Assembly (NCBI GenBank): GCA_017963165.1
Contig: JAGCTZ010000222.1
Location: 1 to 39,392 of the forward strand
Length of the DNA: 39,392 nt
Direction: 5' to 3'
Source: Treponema sp.
GTDB taxonomy: Bacteria > Spirochaetota > Spirochaetia > Treponematales > Treponemataceae
In this document: in pieces, positions 6,664-15,273 of the stretch
Layout of the letters: each line of letters starts with the position of its first letter
Position numbering within the stretch: position 1 is the first letter of the stretch
Program-made: the position numbers and the translations under genes
The notes under the pieces: generated by a model
The model's database searches: none
What the model was told of the DNA's origin: nothing
The model's input: the letters and a program-made list of their open reading frames with translations, nothing else

Positions 6664-8835
6664 ATGGCGAAGAAGTTTATATCATTTTTATTTTCAATTA
6701 TTGTTTTATCATCAGTCAATCTTTTTGCAGAAGACAACCTCATTAAGATTGAATCACACTGGGCTATGAGCCACTCAAGTATGGATGAACCGGACGGCAA
6801 ATATGTTAAGATGCCGGGCTTTGTTCCTGTCCCTTCTAAGAATGCTTTCTGGATTAATACAGAGACAGAAATCCCTGCAGAATTTATGGACAAGCCTTTA
6901 TACATAGAAACCGGAAGCACAAACGTTGCAATGGAAATCTATATCAACGGTACTTTTGCCGGAAGCCACGGAACAATCGAACCAAAGCTTTCTGTAAATC
7001 ACGTTACCAATACCCTTGTCCGTGTTCCAGATGAATTCAAAAAAGACGGAAAAATCAGAATCTCCATCAAATGTAAGACACACTGGAGTCACGCTAATTT
7101 TTCTCAGTTCTATTTTACAGACGAAGCAAGATACTATAAATGTTTTACAAAACAGAATTTCTTAAACACAACCATCTACTACATGATGGCTGCAATCTGT
7201 ATCTTCCTTTCAATCTACTTTATCCTTCAGCTTGTTTCCGATCACAGAGAACATTCAAGCCTTTACTTCAGCTGGTCGCTTTTATTCATCGGAATCTACT
7301 TCTTTGATATGGCAACCGATATCCTCTTTATTCCTGCAAACCTTCAGCTTTCAATATCGCGATACTGCCTTCTTCTGAGCATGGGAACCCTTTCGCTCTT
7401 CATATTCCGATTCTTTGGTCACAGGGCAAAACTCCCTAAATACATCATCTTTGTAGTATTCGCAATTTTCGGTATTCTTTACTACATCAATTCTAAAAGT
7501 GCAATCAACCACGAAAATATCTTTACAATTTCTCTTGCTCCTGTATTCGGCGCAATCATCTTTATCTATATCACTCTTATCCGCTCGTTTAAAAACTCAA
7601 AGATTAACGCAAAGATTCTTTTAGTCGGAATAACAGCGGGACTTTCGTTTGGTGTTCATGATATTATCTATCAGGCTACAGGCCGCATTCCTTTTGCATG
7701 GCTTCAGGGCTTCTCGTTCTTCTTTATTGATATGACTATGTTCATCGTAATTTCGATTAACACAATCAAAAACAAAAAGGCCATCAACTCATTTGCAGAA
7801 ACAACCTCTGAACAGAAGAACAGGCTCGACAGCATCATGGATAAGGCAAAAGAGCTTTCGGACGAAACAAGAAACATTGCTCAGAAATTAAACGAAGCAG
7901 CAATCAGCGTATCGGAAGCAGCAAATGAATCTGCAAGAAAGGCTTCGGGCATTGGAGACTGTATCATGGAACAGAACAGAGCCGTTCGCGACACATCTAT
8001 TGCCGTTGATAATCTTATGAGCTCTGTAAAAACTGTTGTTGATGAAGTTGAACAGGAAAGCCAGGTTGTAGATTCAACTATAAAAGAAACAAAGATTTTG
8101 ATTGACGGTGTAAACAACGCTGCTCTTGGTGTAGAAAATGCCGCAAACTTTACAACAACACTCGGACAGAAAACTCAGGAAAGTACAGAAGATATTTCAA
8201 AGCTCGTTTCTTGTATGGAAGCCGTAAAAACTTCTTCTACAGAAATCCAGGGCATTGTAAAGGTTGTAACAGACTTCTTCCACAGAACAAACATGCTTGC
8301 TATGAACGCCTCTATCGAAGCGGCTCACTCTGGTATTGAAGGAAAAGGTTTTGCCGTTATTGCCCACGAAATTAAAAAGCTTTCGGAAGCAAGTAGTGCA
8401 CAGGCTGAACGTATTACAGAAATCATTTCTGATATTGATGAAAATATTACAGAAGGATTTGATTTAAGTAAGAGTCTTCAGAACGTTCTTCAGAATGCGG
8501 CAGACCAGGCTACTACAACTGCAGTTACCGTAAACGATTCTGTAAAGAGCATGGATATTCAGCGCTCTGTTGGAACTAAGATTAATGAAGCAACTACAAT
8601 CATGGCTGAATCTGCTGCTGCCGTTAAAGAAGAAACAAAGAATCAGTACACAATTGCCCAGCAGGTAACAGAAAATATGATGCAGCTTTCTGAATATGCA
8701 GACAACGCAGAAAACGAAGTTACAATCATTATTGCAAACAGTACAGAGCTTTCAAAACAGACAGAAGCATTGCGTGAGCTTGTAGAAAGAATTCGTGATG
8801 CTGCAGTTGAATTAACTGACTTAATCCGCGGGTAA
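6664..8835 (+). CDS. 7TMR-DISM-type seven-helix receptor fused to a methyl-accepting chemotaxis signalling domain
   Basis: Membrane chemoreceptor of 723 residues. A signal peptide (1-22, ends LFAED) is followed by a periplasmic domain of about 140 residues that looks like a jelly-roll carbohydrate-type sensor. Seven hydrophobic helices lie between about 165 and 365, as in 7TMR-DISM receptors. There is no HAMP domain; a long coiled coil follows directly (about 375-715). The hairpin tip is RTNMLAMNASIEAAHSGIEG, then KGFAVIAHEIKKLSEAS, matching the MCP consensus, so it should bind CheW/CheA. No ribosome site is seen; an AT-rich -10-like TAAAAT lies 8 bases before the ATG. An acidic protein gene follows after 5 bases. 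Confidence 0.9.
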   Translation: MAKKFISFLFSIIVLSSVNLFAEDNLIKIESHWAMSHSSMDEPDGKYVKMPGFVPVPSKNAFWINTETEIPAEFMDKPLYIETGSTNVAMEIYINGTFAGSHGTIEPKLSVNHVTNTLVRVPDEFKKDGKIRISIKCKTHWSHANFSQFYFTDEARYYKCFTKQNFLNTTIYYMMAAICIFLSIYFILQLVSDHREHSSLYFSWSLLFIGIYFFDMATDILFIPANLQLSISRYCLLLSMGTLSLFIFRFFGHRAKLPKYIIFVVFAIFGILYYINSKSAINHENIFTISLAPVFGAIIFIYITLIRSFKNSKINAKILLVGITAGLSFGVHDIIYQATGRIPFAWLQGFSFFFIDMTMFIVISINTIKNKKAINSFAETTSEQKNRLDSIMDKAKELSDETRNIAQKLNEAAISVSEAANESARKASGIGDCIMEQNRAVRDTSIAVDNLMSSVKTVVDEVEQESQVVDSTIKETKILIDGVNNAALGVENAANFTTTLGQKTQESTEDISKLVSCMEAVKTSSTEIQGIVKVVTDFFHRTNMLAMNASIEAAHSGIEGKGFAVIAHEIKKLSEASSAQAERITEIISDIDENITEGFDLSKSLQNVLQNAADQATTTAVTVNDSVKSMDIQRSVGTKINEATTIMAESAAAVKEETKNQYTIAQQVTENMMQLSEYADNAENEVTIIIANSTELSKQTEALRELVERIRDAAVELTDLIRG

Positions 8836-8840
8836 AAAAA

Positions 8841-9245
8841 ATGACTGATATTGGAAAATTTTTTAGCGACGTAGATAAACTCAAAAAACACATCCGCCAG
8901 AATAACAGTGGCAAATGTGATTATGATGCCGTAAAAAAAGATTTAAGAAGTCTTTTTGAACGCGCTGCAAACTGCCCTACAGACTTTCCTTCTTCCCTTT
9001 ATGAATACTGGGAAAATGAATACATCTATAAATCTGCTGATTTAAGCGAAGAGCCATCTCAGGATAACATCGGTCGTCTTGGTGCAATGGTTGCCTTTCT
9101 TAATAACAGCGAAGAATATGATGATTTACTTTCGCAGGAAGACTGGGAAGAAATGGGCCGCTTGATTGATTACGAAGCCGAAGATTTACCTGTAGAGCTT
9201 TTGCAGGAACTCATGGCAATTTTAGTAAGCCACGGTGCTTATTAA
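8841..9245 (+). CDS. Small acidic cytosolic protein of unknown function, coupled to the chemoreceptor gene
   Basis: I do not recognise it. The 134-residue product is strongly acidic in its second half (clusters such as NNSEEYDDLLSQEDWEE), has no signal peptide or membrane segment, and is predicted all-helical. It starts 5 bases after the receptor stop codon, so translation is probably coupled; no Shine-Dalgarno is visible. Its place suggests an accessory or adaptor for the receptor, but that is only context. The radical SAM gene follows after 17 bases. Confidence 0.75.
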   Translation: MTDIGKFFSDVDKLKKHIRQNNSGKCDYDAVKKDLRSLFERAANCPTDFPSSLYEYWENEYIYKSADLSEEPSQDNIGRLGAMVAFLNNSEEYDDLLSQEDWEEMGRLIDYEAEDLPVELLQELMAILVSHGAY

Positions 9246-9262
9246 TTATAAAAGTTTTTAAT

Positions 9263-10255
9263 ATGGATTCACACATTCTTTCTTTATACAGATTCTGTAC
9301 TCAGTGTCCGCGCAAGTGCGAAATTGACAGAACCTCTTCTACAGGTTTTTGCCGCGAAACTTCTGATTTAAGAATTGCATTTGCAGGACTTCATTTTGGA
9401 GAAGAACCTTTAATCACAGTAAACGGCGGAAGCGGAACAATCTTCTTTACTGGCTGTACCCTTCGCTGTGCCTTCTGCCAGAACTATCAGATAAGCCAGA
9501 ACGGGCTTGGAAAAATAGTTTCTTCAAAAGAGTTTGCAGACATCTGTTTAAAGCTTGAAAAAGCAGGGGCCGAAAATATCAACCTTGTAACAGGAAGTCA
9601 TCATATTCCGCTTATTGCAGAATACATTAAAGAGGCAAAAGAAAGCGGTGTTACAATTCCTTTCTGCTGGAATTCTTCTGCATACGAAAGAGTTGAAATG
9701 CTTGAACTTTTAAAAGGACTTGTTACAATCTGGCTTCCCGATTTAAAAACTTTAAATCCACAGATTTCATCAAAGCTTTTTGCAGCACAAAATTATCCGG
9801 AAGTTGCTTCCCAAGCCATCAAATGGATGATTGAAAATAACCCTTTAAAAATCGAAGAAAAAGATTCTAAAGAAAAAATGACAAGCGGAGTAATCGTTCG
9901 CCATCTTTTTATGCCAGGCCGTTTTGAAGACACAGCAACAGTTTTAGAATGGCTAAAGGATAACGCAGATCCCGACGCATGCATTTCACTCATGAATCAA
10001 TATACACCGGTTCCGTTTGCAGAAAGTAAAGAGGCGCTAGAAAAAAGAAAGATGGCATTGTCTGTAATTGAAAACCGTCTTGTAAACGAGCAGGAAGATC
10101 AGGACATTCAGGATTTAATTGACGCTTTCAATTTTAATTATCTTTTCTATCAGGAATTAAGCAGTGACACAAGCTGGCTTCCGGACTTTACAAAGCCACA
10201 GCCGTTCAGTAATAAGCTTGCAAAACCTATCTGGCACTGCTCATTCGTTGAATAA
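9263..10255 (+). CDS. PflX-like radical SAM protein (pyruvate formate-lyase activating enzyme homologue)
   Basis: Radical SAM enzyme of the PflA-related COG1313 type, 330 residues. The [4Fe-4S]-SAM motif CxxxCxxC is in FFTGCTLRCAFCQNYQIS (C65, C69, C72). Four more cysteines near the N-terminus (C12, C15, C19, C30) are typical of this subfamily and could hold a further cluster. LVTGSHHIPLI and FCWNSSAYE are conserved family segments. The physiological target is not known for the family, so an activase role is only by homology. There is no good ribosome site; TATAAA at 9247-9252 lies 10 bases before the ATG. The 3' end overlaps the convergent NUDIX gene by 15 bases. Confidence 0.85.
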   Translation: MDSHILSLYRFCTQCPRKCEIDRTSSTGFCRETSDLRIAFAGLHFGEEPLITVNGGSGTIFFTGCTLRCAFCQNYQISQNGLGKIVSSKEFADICLKLEKAGAENINLVTGSHHIPLIAEYIKEAKESGVTIPFCWNSSAYERVEMLELLKGLVTIWLPDLKTLNPQISSKLFAAQNYPEVASQAIKWMIENNPLKIEEKDSKEKMTSGVIVRHLFMPGRFEDTATVLEWLKDNADPDACISLMNQYTPVPFAESKEALEKRKMALSVIENRLVNEQEDQDIQDLIDAFNFNYLFYQELSSDTSWLPDFTKPQPFSNKLAKPIWHCSFVE

Positions 10256-10717
10256 GTGATCTACTAAGACGCCGTCTTTATAAACACACTTGAGCGAAAA
10301 GAAAGGAACACGTTTTTCTATTAAATCTAAAAATAATTCATCGCTTTCCCAGTGTGGAAGTTCATTCATCTTTGATTTTGGAACCCATGCAAGCTCCCCT
10401 TCGTCGCAGTCTTCACTTTTTTTCTGAACACCTGTAAAACTGTCGCTCCAGAAAAGATGCATCATCTCGTTATAAGTTCCGTTTTTATCTGTTGAAACAA
10501 AGGTAACAACTCCGCGGTATTCAACCTTCTGTAATTCAAGGCCGGTTTCTTCTTTTACTTCGCGCTTTACACAGTCGTAGGGGCTTTCGTTTTCTTCAAA
10601 CTTTCCGCCGATTCCAATCCACTTACCCTTGTTTATATCCTGATTTTTCTTTACGCGGTGAAGCAATAAATATGAATCATCCTTTTCGATATAGCAGAGC
10701 GTTGTATTTATCATCAT
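10241..10717 (-). CDS. NUDIX hydrolase, MutT/MTH1-like (8-oxo-dGTP diphosphatase type)
   Basis: Hydrolyses nucleoside diphosphate-X compounds, probably oxidised nucleotides. The Nudix box GX5EX7REUXEEXGU is complete: GKFEENESPYDCVK then REVKEETGL (about residues 38-60). The overall layout (LLLHRVKKNQDINKGKWIGIGGK at the N-terminus; LFWSDSFTG and LAWVPKSKM later) is that of the roughly 155-residue MTH1-like group. AGGGGG lies 6-7 bases before the ATG at 10717. Exact substrate specificity cannot be told from sequence. It is convergent with the radical SAM gene and lies downstream of tatD on the same strand. Confidence 0.9.
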   Translation of the reverse strand: MMINTTLCYIEKDDSYLLLHRVKKNQDINKGKWIGIGGKFEENESPYDCVKREVKEETGLELQKVEYRGVVTFVSTDKNGTYNEMMHLFWSDSFTGVQKKSEDCDEGELAWVPKSKMNELPHWESDELFLDLIEKRVPFFSLKCVYKDGVLVDHLFNE

Positions 10718-10792
10718 CTTTGTCCCCCTGTGTTTTTTTGCTGATTATTGTTTTCTGCCGAAAGTCATCATTCTGGCGCCCGCAGCCCGCAA

Positions 10793-11683
10793 TTACAATC
10801 TAAATAGTTTTTTAATATTTTCATCAACCGTGGCGCTCAATTCTTCTTTGGAAACCCCGCGTGCCTGAGAAATAAAATCATAAACGTGCTCGATGTAAAC
10901 TGGTGTATTCGATTCTCCTCTGTGAGGAACAGGAGCAAGATAAGGAGCATCTGTTTCGCAAAGGAGTCTTTCTTTTGGAACAAATTTTAAAAGCTCAAAC
11001 ATCTGTTCCATCTTTGATTTTTTTGTATATGTGGTTCCGCCACCAAAAGCGATGTACCAGCCTAAATCCAAAAATGCACGAGCCTCTTCTATTCCGTAAC
11101 TGTAGCAGTGAATTATTCCCCTGTTCCAGCCAACGTTTTTAATGCAGTCCAGAGTGTCGCTAAAGGCGTCGCGGCTATGAACAATCATCGGAAGATTCAT
11201 CTCTTTGGAAAGCTCAAGCTGCATCATAAAAAGCTCTTTTTCTCCGCGGTAAATCTGTTCATCAAAATCTTCTTCCCTTCTGCCGTCTGCCCCGCTCGGA
11301 TTCCAGTGATGATCTAATCCCGCTTCTCCGATTGCAATAATTTTTCTATGGAGTGTATCCTGGTCTGTTTCATTCTGCGCTTTGATGATTGACTCTTTTA
11401 AAAGCTTTACCTGATTTTCGCGGTCTTTAATACTTTCTATTCCAGGCCAGATTCCTGCGCTGAAATACATAAATGAACGTGCCTTATCTGCAAGATTTAC
11501 ATCATTAATTCCTGCAATGCATTTTTCTACGGCCAGCTGTCTTTCTTCTAAGTCACTTGGGCCTGTTCCAATATCAAGACCAAAAAAGCAGTTATTTTTT
11601 GCCATCTGAGAAAGAACTTCCACGCCGTTTATTCCGCGCTCGTCTGTCATCATTTTAAAATGAAAGTGTGTATCCGAAAACAT
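10793..11683 (-). CDS. tatD: TatD-family metal-dependent hydrolase (deoxyribonuclease)
   Basis: Cytosolic TIM-barrel phosphoesterase/DNase of 296 residues. Metal ligands are visible in FSDTHFHF (start), GEAGLDHHW (middle), IVHSRDAF, GIIHCYSYG and LCETDAPYLAP, the standard TatD series. The gene lies 75 bases upstream of nudix on the same strand and is divergent from malQ. The ATG at 11683 is forced by the conserved start (MFSDTHFHF). No Shine-Dalgarno is present; instead a perfect TATAAT lies 6 bases before the ATG, which suggests a leaderless mRNA. Confidence 0.92.
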   Translation of the reverse strand: MFSDTHFHFKMMTDERGINGVEVLSQMAKNNCFFGLDIGTGPSDLEERQLAVEKCIAGINDVNLADKARSFMYFSAGIWPGIESIKDRENQVKLLKESIIKAQNETDQDTLHRKIIAIGEAGLDHHWNPSGADGRREEDFDEQIYRGEKELFMMQLELSKEMNLPMIVHSRDAFSDTLDCIKNVGWNRGIIHCYSYGIEEARAFLDLGWYIAFGGGTTYTKKSKMEQMFELLKFVPKERLLCETDAPYLAPVPHRGESNTPVYIEHVYDFISQARGVSKEELSATVDENIKKLFRL

Positions 11684-11689
11684 AGGGCA

Positions 11690-11722
11690 ATTATACCATT
11701 CTTTTAAAACTTGTGATATAAT
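11690..11722. promoter_or_regulatory. Divergent tatD/malQ promoter region with -10 boxes abutting both start codons
   Basis: TATAAT on the minus strand at 11690-11695 is 6 bases from the tatD ATG. TATAAT on the plus strand at 11717-11722 is 8 bases from the malQ GTG. Transcription would be expected to start at or next to each start codon. Neither gene has a Shine-Dalgarno sequence. The -35 elements are not clear. Confidence 0.5.
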
Positions 11723-11730
11723 ACAGAACC

Positions 11731-13770
11731 GTGCAGAAGAAAAAATTATGTGGAATCGCAGTGCCGCTTGGTGCTTTGTATTCAGAAGAAAATCCTTGTA
11801 TAGGTGAATTTAAAAATCTTGTTCCTCTGGCTCAATTCTGTAAGGATGCAGGCCTTTCTATTATTCAACTTTTACCCGTAAACGACACAGGAACTCAAAG
11901 CTCTCCATACTCAGGACTTTCGGCTTTTGCCCTTCATCCCATTTATATCACAATAGAAGATATTCCGGGCTTTAATGAGCTTTATAAAACTGATTCTGAT
12001 TTTAAAACTGAATACGATGCTTTTATAAAAAACAATTCTTACTGCCCGCGTTATGATTATGATTCAATTTTAAATACAAAAAATTCTCTTCTCAAAAAAA
12101 TCTATGAAGCAAGCGGCGAAGGTTCAAAGGGAAATATTTCACCTGAGCTTTCTGAATGGATAAAACACAATTCATGGATTAAAACTTACGCTGTTTATAA
12201 AAACCTCAAATGGAATTACATGCAGGCAAGCTGGAAAAGCTGGCACAAGGATGATCAGAAAAAAAGCGAAGAAGAAATTACAAAACTCTGGAACACAAAG
12301 GCATTTTTAAAAGAACATCTTTTTTACGCATGGTGCCAGATGATTGCTTCAAAGCAGTTCGAAGACGCAATTACACAGGTTCACGAAAAGGGAATCCTAG
12401 TAAAGGGTGATATGCCTATTTTGATGAACGAAGATTCCTGCGACGCGTGGGCTTATCCAAAATTCTTTACACAGGAATTGAGGGCCGGCTCTCCCTGCGA
12501 CGGTGAAAATCCAACGGGACAGAACTGGGGCTTTCCTATTTACAACTGGAAAAAGCTTGAAGAAGATAATTACTCCTGGTGGAAAAACCGCCTGAAGCTT
12601 GCTTCTAAATATTACGACGCATACAGATTAGACCACATCCTGGGCTTTTTTAGAATATGGGCAATCCCAGAAAAAGACTGTAACGCATTGAACGGCCACA
12701 CAGAGCCATATGCCTCTTTTAAAAAGACTGATCTTTACGAGCTAGGATTTGACGACGACAGAATCAGATGGCTTTCCCGCCCGCACGTTCCAACAAAGGC
12801 AATAGAAGACATAACCTGGAACCACGAGGCTGCACACAAGGTACTCGAAGTTTTTTGTAATCAGATTGAAGGCGAAGAACTCTGGCTTTTTAAAAACAGC
12901 ATAGAAGGAAGTGCAGAATTCTGGCAGACTGATTTAAGTAAGGTCGTACAAAAGGACGCTGAAGAAAAAATAAAGCTCGTGTTAGTGCAGTACTGGAGCA
13001 ACAGGACTCTTCTGGAAGTTGACAAAAACCGCTTTATCCCCCTTTGGACCTACAGTCAGTCAACTTCCTGGGCATCGCTCAATCAAAAAGAAAAAGACCT
13101 TCTGCAAGACCTTTTTACAAAGCTGAACAAAAAGAACGAAAAGCTCTGGAAAACCCAGGCAGACAATATCTTTAATGCAATCGTAAAAGACAACAAAATG
13201 GTTCCATGTGGAGAAGACCTTGGTGTTGGAATTGCATGCGTTCCACAGACCATGGAAGAACACAATATCCTAGGCCTTAGAGTTGTACGCTGGTGCCGTA
13301 AGTGGGAAGAAGAAGGACAGCCTTACGTTCCTTTTAAAGATTACACTCCCCTTTCTGTTACAACAACCTCCGTTCACGATTCAAGCACGCTCCGCCAGTG
13401 GTGGGAAACAGAAAAAGATAGCGTAAAAGCCTTTATAAAAGAAAACCCTCTTGAGTTTATCGCAGAAGGCGAAAGCGACATCCAGGGAAAAATCCAAGCC
13501 ATTTCTCAATCAGAATTTAGTCCTGAACTTGCACAGAAAATCTTAAAGCTTTCTTCTACAAGCCAGAGCATGTGGTTTATTCCGCCGCTCCAGGACCTTT
13601 TATACATGGACAAAGCTTACTGGCTCCAGGCCTCTTCCGACGAGCGCATAAACATCCCAGGCACCGTAACCAAATTCAACTGGACCTACCGCCTCCCATG
13701 CTCGCTTCAGACCCTCGCTGCCAACAAAGCCCTCATCCAGAAGATCCGCACAATAACAGAACTTCGATAG
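11731..13770 (+). CDS. malQ: 4-alpha-glucanotransferase (amylomaltase, GH77)
   Basis: Transfers alpha-1,4-glucan chains in maltodextrin/glycogen metabolism; cytosolic. The 679-residue product shows the GH77 hallmarks: QLLPVNDTGTQSSPYSGLSAFALHP near the N-terminus, YRLDHILGFFRIWAIP with the catalytic Asp nucleophile, PCGEDLGV with the acid/base Glu, and TTTSVHDSSTLRQWW with the third Asp. The start is GTG at 11731, supported by the conserved KKLCGIAVPLGALYS N-terminus. It is followed by 37-bp repeats and then a toxin-antitoxin-like cassette, beyond which lies a GH13-type gene that is probably its functional partner. Confidence 0.95.
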   Translation: MQKKKLCGIAVPLGALYSEENPCIGEFKNLVPLAQFCKDAGLSIIQLLPVNDTGTQSSPYSGLSAFALHPIYITIEDIPGFNELYKTDSDFKTEYDAFIKNNSYCPRYDYDSILNTKNSLLKKIYEASGEGSKGNISPELSEWIKHNSWIKTYAVYKNLKWNYMQASWKSWHKDDQKKSEEEITKLWNTKAFLKEHLFYAWCQMIASKQFEDAITQVHEKGILVKGDMPILMNEDSCDAWAYPKFFTQELRAGSPCDGENPTGQNWGFPIYNWKKLEEDNYSWWKNRLKLASKYYDAYRLDHILGFFRIWAIPEKDCNALNGHTEPYASFKKTDLYELGFDDDRIRWLSRPHVPTKAIEDITWNHEAAHKVLEVFCNQIEGEELWLFKNSIEGSAEFWQTDLSKVVQKDAEEKIKLVLVQYWSNRTLLEVDKNRFIPLWTYSQSTSWASLNQKEKDLLQDLFTKLNKKNEKLWKTQADNIFNAIVKDNKMVPCGEDLGVGIACVPQTMEEHNILGLRVVRWCRKWEEEGQPYVPFKDYTPLSVTTTSVHDSSTLRQWWETEKDSVKAFIKENPLEFIAEGESDIQGKIQAISQSEFSPELAQKILKLSSTSQSMWFIPPLQDLLYMDKAYWLQASSDERINIPGTVTKFNWTYRLPCSLQTLAANKALIQKIRTITELR

Positions 13771-13777
13771 CGCTATC

Positions 13778-13884
13778 CGTCATTGCGAGCGTAGCGCGGC
13801 AATCCACAAAACTCCGTCATTGCGAGCGCAGCGCGGCAATCCACAAAACCCCGTCATTGCGAGCGTAGCGCGGCAATCCACAAA
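13778..13884. repeat. 37-bp tandem hairpin repeat array (left), three units
   Basis: Units start at 13778, 13815 and 13852 and share CGTCATTGCGAGCG, then (T/C)AGCGCGGCAATCCACAAAA. Each unit contains the partial dyad ATTGC...GCAAT. The same unit forms the right array at 15273-15369. Similar ATTGCGAGC...GGCAATCC repeats are known from many unrelated bacteria (established, from memory). There are no unique spacers, so it is not CRISPR. Confidence 0.9.
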
Positions 13885-13890
13885 AAAAAC

Positions 13891-13919
13891 TTGCATTACT
13901 ATCGTTTTAGCGATATATT
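13891..13919 (+). promoter_or_regulatory. Probable promoter of the DUF3990/XRE cassette
   Basis: TTGCAT (13891-13896) and TATATT (13914-13919) are 17 bases apart. The first operator-like dyad overlaps the spacer and -10; a second lies just downstream, before the ATG at 13950. Confidence 0.5.
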
Positions 13920-13943
13920 TTAACTATCGTTATAGCGATAGTT
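13900..13943. promoter_or_regulatory. Paired operator-like palindromes of the toxin-antitoxin-like cassette
   Basis: TATCG-TTTTAG-CGATA (13900-13915) and AACTATCG-TTATAG-CGATAGTT (13922-13943) share the core TATCG-N6-CGATA. The first overlaps the -10 box; the second covers the predicted transcription start. The layout is that expected for autorepression by the XRE protein encoded second in the cassette. Confidence 0.65.
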
Positions 13944-13949
13944 TATTTT

Positions 13950-14651
13950 ATGAAACAAATTAAACTTTACCACGGCTCGGAAAATGTAATTAAAATTCCT
14001 CAATACCATTTTGGAAACCCTAAGAATGATTACGGGCTTGGTTTTTATTGTACCGAAAATATTGAACTTGCTAAGGAATGGGGCTGCTCGGAAGAAAAGG
14101 ACGGCTTTGCAAATGAATACCTTTTAAATTCTTTGGGGCTCACAGTCTTAAATCTTTCGGACAAAAAATATAATATTTTAAACTGGCTGGCAATTCTTTT
14201 AGAAAACAGAACCTTTGAGCTTTCTACAGAAGTTTCCATCCTTGCAAAAAAATATCTTTTACAAAACTTTTTGATTCCATATCACAAATACGACATAATC
14301 CGCGGGTACCGTGCAGATGATTCCTACTTTTCTTTTGCAAACGCTTTTTTAAACAACACAATTTCAATTCAAAAATTAAACCGCGCAATGTTTTTAGAAA
14401 AGCTTGGAGAACAGATTGTCTTAAAATCAAAAAAGGCTTTTTCGCAGCTTTCTTTTGTTTCCAGCACACCTGCAGACCGTAATATTTATTATCCAAAAAA
14501 AATGCTCAGAGACACAACAGCAAGAAATAATTTTTTTTCAATGCAGTTTGAATCAAACCTTGCAAGTAAAGATTCACTTTTCATCATGGACATAATACGA
14601 GGAGGAATAAAAAATGGCGATGCACGCATACCACAAATTTTATTTAAATGA
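13950..14651 (+). CDS. DUF3990-domain protein, probable ADP-ribosyltransferase-fold toxin
   Basis: The 233-residue product has the DUF3990 signatures: LYHGS at the start (His8), DYGLGFYCTENIELAKEWG (28-45), YDIIRGYRADDSYF (115-127) and EQIVLKSKKAFSQL (154-167). From memory, DUF3990 belongs to the ADP-ribosyltransferase-like clan, and His8 and Tyr33 would fit the H-Y-E pattern; that is inference here. Toxicity is unproven. No Shine-Dalgarno is seen before the ATG. Its last 38 bases overlap the XRE gene, which has its own strong ribosome site. Flanking 37-bp repeats and separation of two starch genes suggest acquisition by transfer. Confidence 0.8.
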   Translation: MKQIKLYHGSENVIKIPQYHFGNPKNDYGLGFYCTENIELAKEWGCSEEKDGFANEYLLNSLGLTVLNLSDKKYNILNWLAILLENRTFELSTEVSILAKKYLLQNFLIPYHKYDIIRGYRADDSYFSFANAFLNNTISIQKLNRAMFLEKLGEQIVLKSKKAFSQLSFVSSTPADRNIYYPKKMLRDTTARNNFFSMQFESNLASKDSLFIMDIIRGGIKNGDARIPQILFK

Positions 14652-15273
14652 CGCCCAGCAAAACCTTGCAGTAATGTTCGACTACGCACTCCGCACTTTA
14701 AAATATAACGGTGATCAGTTTTTCCTCTATTTTATTCAGTCAGAGGTTGCTCAGAAATTTGAGCATGCGAATCCTAAATATATTGCAGGAATGTCCGGAA
14801 TTGAATTGTGCCAGAATGTTCTTAATAAAATCGGAACCACAGTTCTTTTCCCGCAAAATCCAAAAATCAAACAGGGAAAGGAATTCTGGCTTGGATGGGT
14901 TTTAGCCTATTATCAATGGTATTCAGGCCTACGCTTTTCGGATTTACAGGAATATGGTCTTATCCCTTCAGAAATTCTTTCACGCTATATTCTTCACGAA
15001 GCAGATATTTCGAAGTTTGTGAGTACTGCAAATAAAATCATTTTGCAAAATAAAAACGCTTCTCCTACCCGCCTCCAGAAAATCCGCAAGGCACAGAATC
15101 TTACACAAAAGCAGCTTTCGGATTTAAGCGGAGTTTCTTTACGAATGATTCAACTTTACGAGCAGCGCCAGAACGACATCAACCTTGCATCCGGCCAGAC
15201 AATCAATTCCTTAGCCCGTGCCCTTTGCTGTAATTTTTACGACATCATAGAAATTGAGCTTGATGCAGAATAG
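14614..15273 (+). CDS. XRE-family helix-turn-helix protein, probable antitoxin/autorepressor of the DUF3990 cassette
   Basis: Protein of 219 residues. Residues 153-213 form a Cro/C1-type HTH (RLQKIRKAQNLTQKQLSDLS, then GVSLRMIQLYEQRQNDIN). The N-terminal 140 residues are a distinct helical domain with FWLGWVLAYYQWYSGLRFSD (91-110), a segment I remember from HTH proteins paired with DUF3990 in gut Firmicutes. GGAGG at 14601-14605 is ideally placed for the ATG at 14614. The gene overlaps the DUF3990 gene by 38 bases. Its TAG stop overlaps the first base of a truncated 37-bp repeat unit, marking the cassette edge. Operator dyads upstream fit autoregulation. Confidence 0.8.
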   Translation: MAMHAYHKFYLNDAQQNLAVMFDYALRTLKYNGDQFFLYFIQSEVAQKFEHANPKYIAGMSGIELCQNVLNKIGTTVLFPQNPKIKQGKEFWLGWVLAYYQWYSGLRFSDLQEYGLIPSEILSRYILHEADISKFVSTANKIILQNKNASPTRLQKIRKAQNLTQKQLSDLSGVSLRMIQLYEQRQNDINLASGQTINSLARALCCNFYDIIEIELDAE

